Part shown: one piece after another, positions 6,548-12,891 of the stretch
Numbering within the stretch: the stretch's first letter is position 1
Layout: every line of letters begins with the position of its first letter
DNA from: an uncultured Anaerotignum sp.
Lineage (GTDB): Bacteria; Bacillota; Clostridia; Lachnospirales; Anaerotignaceae
Assembly: GCA_910578425.1 (NCBI GenBank)
Contig: CAJTQX010000041.1
Location: 1-22,628, forward strand
Direction of reading: 5' to 3'
Length of the DNA: 22,628 nucleotides
Program-made: the position numbers and the translations under genes
Notes under the pieces: generated by a model
Seen by the model: only the letters and a program-made list of their open reading frames with translations
Databases searched by the model: none
What the model was told of the DNA's origin: nothing

Positions 6548-7195
6548 TTATCTGTCAAGATTCAGCTGTCCGGCAAAAATCTCCTCAATCACGCCAAGAA
6601 TATTCTGGTACGATTCATAAATAGAAGCCATCGCCTTCTCTTCATCGCTTTTCAAAATCTTCTCTGCCAAATCCAGATATCCCTTCGATGCAAAGCGCAG
6701 GGAATTTCTGATAAGGTCAACCGCGTTCCGGCTTTCCCTGAATTCTCCGTATTCCCCTTCCCAGGTCAGTATGCCTGTAACGGTGCCTTCGGAATTTGTG
6801 CTGATGGATACTGTATTCGGCGGCAGAGAAATAATGTCAGAATCCGAAAGGATTCCTTCCTCCTGCAATTCCCTGATAAGCTCCCGACATTCCTCCGAAT
6901 TCAGTTCCATTTCATCAATGCGGTATTTTTCGTTCAGTTCCGCCCGTTTTTCCGCCGAAAGCCTATCCAGATTCACTTTCACAGGTTTTTCAATGTCGCT
7001 CAGTTTTACCTGTCCCAGCAGAAGCGGGTTTACGCGGACAGGCTCCAGCTTTGTGGGCAGCTCGTTTCTGCGTACCTGCTTCCTTTCCTGCTCCGCGCCT
7101 GTCTCCCTGAGCATAGCCGCAAAACCGCCTCTGTTCTGCCCGCCGGAAAACGCGGTTCTGCGTCTGTTCGTCCATGCTGCGCTTGAAATTCTCAT
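6548..7195 (-). CDS. MRIS-family protein of unknown function, copy 1
   Basis: A 215-residue protein starting MRISSAAWTNRRRTAF; the ATG at 7195 has a strong AAAGGAGG ribosome site. The N-terminal ~75 residues are basic and low in complexity (RRTAFSGGQNRGGF, ERKQVRR). The shared core then runs VNLDRLSAEKRAELNEKYR, SEECRELIRELQEEGILS, LPPNTVSISTNSEG and the C-terminal IYESYQNILGVIEEIFAGQ. It is related to the next gene over about 150 residues, and to the orphan module over the last 65. There is no membrane segment. A BlaI-type operator-like site (7213-7223) sits 18 bases upstream of the start. It follows the M56 protease gene after 90 bases on the same strand. Not assigned to a known family. Confidence 0.75.
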   Translation of the reverse strand: MRISSAAWTNRRRTAFSGGQNRGGFAAMLRETGAEQERKQVRRNELPTKLEPVRVNPLLLGQVKLSDIEKPVKVNLDRLSAEKRAELNEKYRIDEMELNSEECRELIRELQEEGILSDSDIISLPPNTVSISTNSEGTVTGILTWEGEYGEFRESRNAVDLIRNSLRFASKGYLDLAEKILKSDEEKAMASIYESYQNILGVIEEIFAGQLNLDR

Positions 7196-7212
7196 TCTTC
7201 TTCCTCCTTTGA

Positions 7213-7223
7213 TACATACAGTA
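7213..7223. promoter_or_regulatory. Operator-like site before the MRIS genes
   Basis: TACATACAGTA has the form TAC-N5-GTA. It differs by one base from the complement of the blaI-proximal site at 9189-9199 and by two from that of 9172-9182. It sits just before the ribosome site of the first MRIS gene, where a repressor would block transcription. The link to the BlaI-type protein is inference. Confidence 0.5.
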
Positions 7224-7285
7224 ACAATAGTGATGTCCGCCGCTGTGCGTCCGGTTTCTCTGTCGGTCAAAACCGGAAGGCCCCT

Positions 7286-8785
7286 TTAATAGTCCAGCCT
7301 CTGCCGCACAGCGTGCTCTTTATTATGAATAACAGCACCTTCCGCGTCATTCGCGCCATTGGTTCCGTTATTTATAACCTGTTGGTATATCCTTTTCGTT
7401 TGGTTCTCTGATTTATGGGAACATTCTGCCTGAAACTCCTCGCAGAATTTCCTGCCCCTTCTGATCGTCCCGCAGACAGAGCATTCCTCGCTGTCATAAT
7501 AGACAAATTCACAGCTCCCATCGGGATATTTCCGGTGTTCCCTCAGCGTTATCTCCATATACTGATGGGGATGTTCCGCCCCAAACGGGTCAGCCCTCTG
7601 CGGGAAAGCTGCAAATCCATCCCTCCAGAATATCTCATAAGCCGCATCCGCGGCATTATATGGGCGGAATTCCACAGGACCATCTGCGCCTGCGCCGCTG
7701 GAATACCGCAGTTGTCTCGTTTCAATTTCCCTGACTTCCTCTATTTTCAGATTTTCCCTGCTGGCAATCTGAACATTTGGAGAAAACAGTTGGTTAACAA
7801 CTATATCCGCCTCTTTTGCTGCGGCATTTCCCAGAAACAGGGAAAACAGCACCAATGCTGTCACCAATACTCTCCCCCCTGGATTGGTTCCAGTGCTTTT
7901 CCGCAGCAGTCTTTCAAACCTCCTCTGGCAGCTTTTCCGGTCGCTCCCAATCATGCTGGTTCCCCAATTCCGCCCTCCGCCGGTATCCTTCTGTAATTCC
8001 AGAACCTTCATAACCAGCCGTATATATCTTTTCCTTTCCTCTTCCCCCATGTCCTTCGTCACCTCATCATCGCAGACGGTCTCCTGCCAATCCGAGAGAT
8101 TTTCCTTCAAATAATAAAACAGCGGGTTAAACCAGTGAATACAGCCCACCTGCATAATCAGAAATTTCCGCAGCAGGTCGCGGTGTATCACATGATAAAA
8201 CTCATGACGGAGAATCTGTTTTACTTCATCCTCCGCAAACGAATTCAACATAACAGCCGGAATAGCAATATATCTGTTCCGGATGCCAAATGTGCAGGGG
8301 GCAGAAATGCAGCAGGAGCCAATCAGCCGGACATTCCGGACATTCTGCTCCCGCTTCAGCCCGCAAAACACCTCCGCCCAGATGCTTCCGTTTATGAGAA
8401 ACCCGCTGGCAGTCGTCCCTGCGGTAAAGCTGAGATACTCTCCGGTGCGGTATACAAGGAGCCATACCGCACCAAAGAGCCATAAGCCGCAGAGGTATTT
8501 CGTAACAGGCAGCCCCCTGAACGCAATCACAAATGCTTCAAAAGGCCCGTCCTCCTGAAAAACAAGTATCATGTAATCCTGAAACAGTTTTTCGCTTCCA
8601 TCATAAAACGATACAATCAGATAAAACGGAAGCAGAAACGAAAAAAGAGCCGCCGTATTTACAAAAACCATTGTTTTCGCCGAAGTGAAACGGTAAGCCA
8701 ATTTTTCCAAAGGCAAAAAAAACGCGCAAAACACAAAACCACTGACAGAAAGCAGCAAAACCGCAATAAAAATTCTGTCAATCAT
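7286..8785 (-). CDS. M56-family (BlaR1/MecR1-type) membrane metalloprotease sensor
   Basis: A 499-residue integral membrane protein. Hydrophobic helices lie at about residues 5-25, 40-60 and 95-111, and a last one at 306-322. The zinc protease motif HEFYH is at 194-198, with a likely third ligand in the QETVCDDEV segment (E235). In BlaR1/MecR1 such proteins sense a signal outside the cell and inactivate the BlaI/MecI repressor. The outer C-terminal region (about 323-499) is not a penicillin-binding domain: no SxxK, SxN or KTG motifs are seen. Instead it has a Cys cluster (C425, C435, C438, C448, C455). The signal is therefore probably not a beta-lactam bound covalently. The ATG overlaps the repressor's stop by 8 bases (ATGATTGA), the usual coupling. 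Confidence 0.9.
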   Translation of the reverse strand: MIDRIFIAVLLLSVSGFVFCAFFLPLEKLAYRFTSAKTMVFVNTAALFSFLLPFYLIVSFYDGSEKLFQDYMILVFQEDGPFEAFVIAFRGLPVTKYLCGLWLFGAVWLLVYRTGEYLSFTAGTTASGFLINGSIWAEVFCGLKREQNVRNVRLIGSCCISAPCTFGIRNRYIAIPAVMLNSFAEDEVKQILRHEFYHVIHRDLLRKFLIMQVGCIHWFNPLFYYLKENLSDWQETVCDDEVTKDMGEEERKRYIRLVMKVLELQKDTGGGRNWGTSMIGSDRKSCQRRFERLLRKSTGTNPGGRVLVTALVLFSLFLGNAAAKEADIVVNQLFSPNVQIASRENLKIEEVREIETRQLRYSSGAGADGPVEFRPYNAADAAYEIFWRDGFAAFPQRADPFGAEHPHQYMEITLREHRKYPDGSCEFVYYDSEECSVCGTIRRGRKFCEEFQAECSHKSENQTKRIYQQVINNGTNGANDAEGAVIHNKEHAVRQRLDY

Positions 8786-9155
8786 CGAATTTTTCCAACC
8801 ATTCCTTTAATTCCTGTATGTCTTTTTCATTCAAGGGCCTGCTGTTTGAAAAAGCCGAAAGAAAATCTTTTAATGTACCGCCAAATTTACTGATAAAATT
8901 TTCCGCCTCGTTTCGGTTGTATTCCTCCCTGCTGACCAGAGGGAAATAAATGCGCCTGTTTTTGCTTTTCGTTGAGGATATGACTTTTTTATCCTCCAGC
9001 CTTGTCAGAAAAGTAGATATTGTCGTATGGTTCCATTCCTCCCCGTCCTTTTTAAGCTCCGCCACAATTTCCGAAACAGAAATCATCCTTCCGCTTTCCC
9101 AGATTTTTTTCATTACCTTCATTTCCGATTCTGAAATGCTCTGTTTCTTCTGCAT
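8778..9155 (-). CDS. BlaI/MecI/CopY-family transcriptional repressor
   Basis: A 125-residue winged-helix repressor. It shows the typical ISESEMKVMKKIWESG start, the recognition region EWNHTTISTFLTRLEDKKVIS, the wing with RRIYFPLVSREEY, and a C-terminal dimerisation segment. Such repressors bind palindromes as dimers until cleaved or inactivated on a signal from the partner M56 protease, which is encoded immediately downstream with an 8-base overlap. The ATG has AAAAGGAGG upstream. Two TAC-N5-GTA sites lie between the promoter and the start, which suggests autoregulation. The target genes are probably the MRIS cluster, not a beta-lactamase: no beta-lactamase or penicillin-binding protein gene is in the window. 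Confidence 0.93.
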   Translation of the reverse strand: MQKKQSISESEMKVMKKIWESGRMISVSEIVAELKKDGEEWNHTTISTFLTRLEDKKVISSTKSKNRRIYFPLVSREEYNRNEAENFISKFGGTLKDFLSAFSNSRPLNEKDIQELKEWLEKFDD

Positions 9156-9171
9156 GCCATTCCTCCTTTTC

Positions 9172-9182
9172 TACGTTATGTA
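9172..9182. promoter_or_regulatory. Operator-like site 2 in the blaI leader
   Basis: TACGTTATGTA, of the form TAC-N5-GTA, lies between the predicted transcription start and the ribosome site of the repressor gene. It is 17 bases from the second copy at 9189. Confidence 0.5.
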
Positions 9183-9188
9183 TATTTC

Positions 9189-9199
9189 TACTGTTTGTA
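9189..9199. promoter_or_regulatory. Operator-like site 1 at the blaI transcription start
   Basis: TACTGTTTGTA lies directly after the -10 box, over the likely transcription start on the minus strand. BlaI/MecI operators are palindromes with TACA/TGTA halves. This site keeps the TAC/GTA ends but has a 5-base centre. Confidence 0.55.
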
Positions 9200-9204
9200 A
9201 AAAT

Positions 9205-9234
9205 AATATACAATAATTTGCCGTTATTTGTCAA
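9205..9234 (-). promoter_or_regulatory. Sigma-A promoter of the repressor/protease operon
   Basis: On the minus strand: TTGACA (complement of 9229-9234), an 18-base spacer, then TATATT (complement of 9205-9210). The start near 9198 lies inside an operator-like site. Confidence 0.75.
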
Positions 9235-9289
9235 TCTCTCTCTTATTTGAAAAGAAATGAAAGAAAGTCTGGAAGTCGCGGCTTTTTTC

Positions 9290-9298
9290 TGCTATGAT
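9290..9298 (+). promoter_or_regulatory. Extended -10 promoter for murG
   Basis: TGCTATGAT is an extended -10 element 38 bases before the murG ATG. No strong -35 box is visible. Confidence 0.5.
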
Positions 9299-9335
9299 AA
9301 GAAACAGTGCAAAAATCAAGCCAGAGGTGGAATTT

Positions 9336-10406
9336 ATGAAAAGAATCGTACTGACCGGTGGCGGCACAGCCGGACATGTAACCCCCAACCTGGCACTTCT
9401 GCCGCATCTGCGGGCGGAAGGCTGGGAAGTGCTTTATATCGGCTCGGAAAACGGCATAGAAAAAACGCTGATGGAGCAGGCGGGAGTGCCGTATTACGGC
9501 ATCCCTACAGGGAAACTGCGGCGTTACCTTTCCCGCCAGAATATCAGCGATATGTTTCGCGTGGTGCAGGGCATAAAAGAGGCGCGGCTCCTGCTGAAGC
9601 GGCTCAGGCCTGATCTGGTATTTTCCAAGGGCGGCTTTGTTGCCGTTCCCGTCGTGCTGGGCGCGAAGCGAAACAAAATACCCGTCATCATCCATGAATC
9701 TGACATTACGCCCGGGCTGGCAAATAAAATTGCCATGCCCTCAGCAAAAGTCATCTGTACAACCTTCCCCGAAACGTTGGATTACATCCCGAAGGGGCGC
9801 GGCGTCTACACAGGCACGCCCATCCGCGGGGAATTGTTCGCGGGCAGTCGGAAAAAGGGGCTTGCCGCCTGCGGGTTTGACGGGAAAAAGCCCATACTGC
9901 TGCAAATGGGCGGCTCTCTCGGCGCAGTAAAGCTGAATAACTGTCTGCGGGACTGCCTGCCCGCCCTGCTGGAAACCTTTGATATTGTACATCTCTGCGG
10001 GAAAGGACATCTGGAAACAGAGCTGGACGGACAGCAGGGCTATAAGCAGTTTGAATATGTTTCCGATGGGCTGGCGGACCTGTTCGCAGCAGCAGATCTC
10101 ATCGTTTCGCGCGCAGGGAGCAACTCCATTTCGGAATTCCTCGCGCTGGAAAAACCTCATTTGCTGATACCTCTTTCCGCAAAAGCCAGCCGGGGCGACC
10201 AGATTCTCAACGCCGCATCTTTTGAAAAGCAGGGCTTTGCGCGTGTATTGCAGGAAGAGGAGCTTTCTCCGGAAATGCTGCTGGAGAACATCCAGACCCT
10301 GTATGAGTGCAGGGAAAAATATACCGCCGCAATGCGGAACAGTCATGGAAAAAACGGCGTTGAAGGCGTAATGACGCAAATACGGGCGGTTTCCTCTGAT
10401 ATTTAG
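9336..10406 (+). CDS. murG: UDP-GlcNAc transferase MurG (lipid II synthesis)
   Basis: A 356-residue glycosyltransferase. It adds GlcNAc from UDP-GlcNAc to lipid I at the inner face of the membrane to give lipid II, the peptidoglycan precursor. The first glycine-rich loop is GGGTAGHVTPN near the N-terminus; GGFVAVPV, a second nucleotide-site loop QMGGSLGA and the RAGSNSISE(F) acceptor/donor motif follow in the usual order. The length is complete for the family. The ATG at 9336 has GAGGTGG upstream; a longer frame from 9294 lacks such a site. It stands alone here rather than in a division/cell-wall cluster. A hairpin element follows directly after the stop. Confidence 0.97.
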   Translation: MKRIVLTGGGTAGHVTPNLALLPHLRAEGWEVLYIGSENGIEKTLMEQAGVPYYGIPTGKLRRYLSRQNISDMFRVVQGIKEARLLLKRLRPDLVFSKGGFVAVPVVLGAKRNKIPVIIHESDITPGLANKIAMPSAKVICTTFPETLDYIPKGRGVYTGTPIRGELFAGSRKKGLAACGFDGKKPILLQMGGSLGAVKLNNCLRDCLPALLETFDIVHLCGKGHLETELDGQQGYKQFEYVSDGLADLFAAADLIVSRAGSNSISEFLALEKPHLLIPLSAKASRGDQILNAASFEKQGFARVLQEEELSPEMLLENIQTLYECREKYTAAMRNSHGKNGVEGVMTQIRAVSSDI

Positions 10407-10553
10407 AACGTATCCATAAATAAGATAGTCAGATTTTTCGGCAGGCAAGGAGCTTTTTTGCAGGCGTACCGAGTGGTACAGCAAGGAAAAGCGACAAAGA
10501 CTGCCGGAAAAGATGAAGCAAGATGCGCGTAGATAATTTATGGATAGGTTCTT
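10405..10553. repeat. 149-bp imperfect inverted-repeat element (MITE-like)
   Basis: Outer arms AGAACGTATCCATAAAT (10405-10421) and the complementary ATTTATGGATAGGTTCT (10536-10552) differ by one base. Pairing resumes with TTTTTCGGCAG against CTGCCGGAAAA, then GTACC against GGTAC around a GAGT loop. The whole forms one long imperfect hairpin between murG and the next promoter. A diverged copy of one arm is seen at 21675. It may act as terminator for murG. No coding capacity. Confidence 0.65.
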
Positions 10554-10577
10554 AATAAACTTTTAAGAATTTACGAA

Positions 10578-10607
10578 TTGACACCTCTCCATTTTGTATA
10601 CTACAAT
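10578..10607 (+). promoter_or_regulatory. Sigma-A promoter for the isomerase lipoprotein gene
   Basis: TTGACA (10578-10583), an 18-base spacer, and TACAAT (10602-10607). The downstream ATG is at 10682. An overlapping TATACT has too short a spacer to the -35. Confidence 0.65.
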
Positions 10608-10681
10608 GCTTTCTATGGACTCTCCGCAGGGGAAAAGGGTGGCGGAGGGATATGGAAAACGCAGAACGGAGGGATTTCTTC

Positions 10682-11461
10682 ATGAAATGGTATAAAGGTT
10701 TGATTGCAGCGGCAGTTCTGACGTTCCTTGCTGTCGGCTGCGGCGGAGAACAGCAGGCACAGGAACCGGGCAATAGCAGCAACGGCGGCACAATCTTACA
10801 GGCGCAGATGCCTGCGGAAAACGAGGAAATCGCAGTCATCACAACATCTATGGGTGATATCACACTGCGGCTCTACCCGGAAGAGGCCCCAAAGGCAGTC
10901 GAAAACTTCAAAACACTGGCAAAGGACGGCTATTATGACGGTGTGATTTTTCACCGCGTGATTGAAAATTTCATGATACAGACAGGCGACCCCACCGGCA
11001 CAGGAGCGGGCGGCGAAAGCTGCTGGGGGGAGGATTTCGAGGACGAAGTATCCGAAAAGCTCCACTTCTATCGCGGCGCGCTGGCAATGGCAAATCATGG
11101 GCAGAATACCAACGGCAGCCAGTTCTTTATCGTACAGCAGAAGGACGTGCAGGAGGAAGCCATTTCCGCTTTGCAGGAGGCGCGCGACACCAATGGAGGC
11201 GAGCTTGAAATGAAGCTGCATGGCGAATATTTCACGTTTAACGACCTTTTTCCTGATGAAGTGCTGGACCATTACAGGGAGCAGGGCGGCGCGGCGCATC
11301 TGGAATATGCTTTCGGTGATGCATATACCATATTCGGGCAGGTAATAGACGGCATGGACGTGGTGGACGCCATTGCGGCAGCAGAAACGGACTCTGCCAA
11401 CAAGCCCCTTGAAGAAATAACCATTGAAAAAATCGTTTTTGAAAACTACACGGCAGAATAA
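10682..11461 (+). CDS. Cyclophilin-type peptidyl-prolyl isomerase, lipoprotein
   Basis: A 259-residue exported protein. The signal sequence MKWYKGLIAAAVLTFLAVGC carries a lipobox ending at Cys20, so it is probably anchored on the outer face of the membrane. A cyclophilin domain follows from about residue 50: FHRVIENFMIQTGDP (90-104) with catalytic Arg92 and Gln100, GSQFFI (145-150), and a C-terminal FGQVIDGMDVVDAIA. About 60 residues (154-212), helical and charged, are inserted between the QFFI and FGQV segments, making it longer than a minimal cyclophilin. It probably assists folding of secreted proteins. The ATG at 10682 was chosen because it begins a proper signal peptide and has GGAGGG upstream; an in-frame ATG at 10652 is also possible. 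Co-transcribed with the next lipoprotein gene, 21 bases away. Confidence 0.92.
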   Translation: MKWYKGLIAAAVLTFLAVGCGGEQQAQEPGNSSNGGTILQAQMPAENEEIAVITTSMGDITLRLYPEEAPKAVENFKTLAKDGYYDGVIFHRVIENFMIQTGDPTGTGAGGESCWGEDFEDEVSEKLHFYRGALAMANHGQNTNGSQFFIVQQKDVQEEAISALQEARDTNGGELEMKLHGEYFTFNDLFPDEVLDHYREQGGAAHLEYAFGDAYTIFGQVIDGMDVVDAIAAAETDSANKPLEEITIEKIVFENYTAE

Positions 11462-11482
11462 ATAACGAAAGGGAATGCAAAG

Positions 11483-11950
11483 ATGAAAAGAAGAATGTTT
11501 TTTATAGCTGCGATCAGCGCGGCACTGGTTTTCGGGCTTGCGGGCTGCGGCGGGGAGGAACAGGAGCAGGCTCAGCTGCAGGAAACGGAATACCGGATGA
11601 CCTTCGCAAACCAGACAGGGCAGGACGTTGCGCGTCTGGAAATCCGCCCTTCCGCCGAAAGCGACTGGCAGGAAATTTCTCTTTCCGAAACGGAATGGAA
11701 AAGCAATTATGAAATGCCTATTGCACTGAAGGGACTTCTGCCGGAAACAGAGGAAGGCTGGCAGGTGCAGATGACATTCGCAGACGGCAGCCAGAATATC
11801 TGGGACAGCATAGTATTTGCAGATGAAGAAACCATCACATTCAGCTTGGCGGACGGCATCGCGCTGGCGGAGGTGCAGATGGATGAGCTTGACGTCCCTC
11901 TGGAGGAATCCATAGAGCAGACGGACAGCCTTGAGGACAGCAGTCTGTAA
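11483..11950 (+). CDS. Small lipoprotein of unknown function
   Basis: A 155-residue protein with a lipoprotein signal, MKRRMFFIAA followed by a hydrophobic stretch and LAGC with Cys22. The acidic mature part shows alternating strand-like segments (YRMTFANQTGQDVARLEIRP, WQVQMTFADGSQNIWDSIVF), an immunoglobulin-like or beta-sandwich pattern. It ends in a low-complexity acidic tail, EESIEQTDSLEDSSL. No enzymatic motif. It is 21 bases after the isomerase lipoprotein gene and shares its transcript, so it may act at the same surface. A terminator hairpin follows. The assignment goes no further than a surface lipoprotein. Confidence 0.88.
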   Translation: MKRRMFFIAAISAALVFGLAGCGGEEQEQAQLQETEYRMTFANQTGQDVARLEIRPSAESDWQEISLSETEWKSNYEMPIALKGLLPETEEGWQVQMTFADGSQNIWDSIVFADEETITFSLADGIALAEVQMDELDVPLEESIEQTDSLEDSSL

Positions 11951-11967
11951 GCATAAGAAAACATCTG

Positions 11968-11998
11968 AAAGCGGCAGGGAAAACACTCCTGCCGCTTT
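11968..11998 (+). terminator. Terminator after the lipoprotein operon
   Basis: AAAGCGGCAGG (11968-11978) and CCTGCCGCTTT (11988-11998) form an 11-bp stem, followed by ACTTTT. A near-identical copy ends the hairpin-rich gap at 12207-12240. Confidence 0.8.
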
Positions 11999-12026
11999 AC
12001 TTTTGCAGACAACCTATTTTTGTACC

Positions 12027-12204
12027 GCGGAAGGTTTCAGGAAACGAAGCGTTTCCTGTGTAAAATCCGCAGCCGGAATTTATTTCCAGCGAGGAAAACA
12101 GCGAGTTTCGAGGCTTTTAAGCCGATGGAACTCGTCTGTTTATTCCTCTGTCTAAATTAAGTCGAAATCCTGATTTCGACTTAGGTGTCGACTCTGTCGG
12201 CACC
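12027..12204. repeat. Chain of hairpins in a 344-base gap without genes
   Basis: Between the stop at 11950 and 12295 no gene is visible, but the sequence is almost fully self-complementary in steps. GCGGA (12027-12031) pairs with TCCGC (12066-12070) around a 9-bp stem CAGGAAACG/CGTTTCCTG (12038-12058). A long stepped hairpin spans 12091-12148. TAAGTCGAAATC/GATTTCGACTTA is perfect at 12158-12183. GGTGTCGAC/GTCGGCACC lies at 12184-12204. It could be a structured RNA or a repeat island. Confidence 0.55.
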
Positions 12205-12206
12205 TG

Positions 12207-12240
12207 AAAGCGGCAGGGAAAGCACTCCTGCCGCTTTTTT
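12207..12240 (+). terminator. Second copy of the CGGCAGG terminator
   Basis: AAAGCGGCAGG (12207-12217) pairs with CCTGCCGCTTT (12227-12237) and runs into TTTTTT. Stem and flanks repeat the hairpin at 11968-11998, indicating a duplication with the hairpin chain in between. Confidence 0.8.
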
Positions 12241-12259
12241 GCTGCCAAAAACACCTTCG

Positions 12260-12288
12260 GTCTATTCCTCCCCCTCCCCGCATATCAT
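12260..12288 (+). promoter_or_regulatory. Possible sigma-E-type sporulation promoter for yqfC
   Basis: GTCTATT (12260-12266), 14 bases, then CATATCAT (12281-12288). This partly fits the Bacillus sigma-E pattern (KMATATT-N14/15-CATACAnT). yqfC and yqfD are sigma-E-regulon genes in Bacillus. The predicted start would fall near 12295, which argues for a translation start downstream of that ATG. Confidence 0.35.
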
Positions 12289-12294
12289 AGACAA

Positions 12295-12591
12295 ATGGCT
12301 ATCCTATCAGGCAAGGCGGTGTTGAGTTTGGGGCTGCGAAAAAATGTGACGGAGGCTTTGGAACTGCCAAAGGAGATTATGCTGGGTCTGCCGCTGATCT
12401 CCCTGCTGGGGCGGGAAGAAGTGACAATAGAAAATTATAAGGGCATATTGGAGTATGATGAGGAAAGCGTGCGTATCGGCACAGCGGCAGGCACACTGCG
12501 GCTCAGCGGCAAGGGACTCTGCCTGAAACAGATGACCGCGGAATGTCTGGTTGTTACAGGGGCGTTGGATGGGCTGGAATTTCTGACATAG
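12295..12591 (+). CDS. yqfC: Sporulation protein YqfC (YabP family)
   Basis: A protein of up to 98 residues matching the YabP/YqfC family: LELPKEIMLGLPLISLLGREEVTIENYKGILEYDEESVRI, then GTLRLSGKGLCLKQMTAECLVVTG and a final LEFLT. In Bacillus it is made in the mother cell under sigma-E; its exact role is unknown. The ATG at 12295 has no ribosome site and coincides with a possible transcription start. Family members have only about 10-15 residues before the LELPKE block, so a GTG at 12319 or TTG at 12328 after AAGGCGG may be the true start. yqfD follows as usual, but after 300 bases containing an inserted repeat. Confidence 0.88.
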   Translation: MAILSGKAVLSLGLRKNVTEALELPKEIMLGLPLISLLGREEVTIENYKGILEYDEESVRIGTAAGTLRLSGKGLCLKQMTAECLVVTGALDGLEFLT

Positions 12592-12714
12592 GGCAAAAAG
12601 GAGATAGGCAGGAGGAAAAGGCGGAAGTCCACAGTTTTCCGGGCAAAAGTATTCCCTTGCCGCCCAAATAGCCGCAATGCCTGGAGGAATCCTTCTCCGT
12701 CCGGATTATCATAC

Positions 12715-12804
12715 CAGGCAGTGTCGTCATAAGTGTCTGCACACGCCTATCCGATAAAATTATGCTCGAAAATACGTATACATGACTCATGACGACACTG
12801 CCTG
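12715..12804. repeat. 90-bp inverted-repeat element between yqfC and yqfD
   Basis: Terminal arms are CAGGCAGTGTCGTCATAAGT (12715-12734) and its complement at 12785-12804, with one mismatch. The left arm plus about 20 bases also occurs at 4606-4649. The size and terminal repeats fit a MITE. No target-site duplication is certain, though ATCATAC occurs near both ends. Confidence 0.7.
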
Positions 12805-12806
12805 AA

Positions 12807-12828
12807 ATCATACCTGTATGATACTTTT
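12807..12828 (+). terminator. Small terminator-like hairpin before yqfD
   Basis: ATCATAC (12807-12813) pairs with GTATGAT (12816-12822), followed by ACTTTTT. The stem is weak (A+T-rich). If active, it would uncouple yqfD from yqfC. The rest of the 300-base gap (12592-12714 and 12829-12891) shows nothing clear. Confidence 0.35.
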
Positions 12829-12891
12829 TGAGATTTGGAGCAGAGCCCAAATTTCTTTCATTCTTTTCGTTTTTTATATGAGGTGAGGATT

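Noticed and set aside
7251..7276. CCGGTTT/AAACCGG hairpin after the M56 gene as a terminator
   Set aside because: No T-run follows on the minus strand; the stem is short with a 12-base loop.
10405..10553. The hairpin element as a CRISPR or attachment site
   Set aside because: A single inverted repeat with no regularly spaced direct repeats; no cas genes or integrase nearby.
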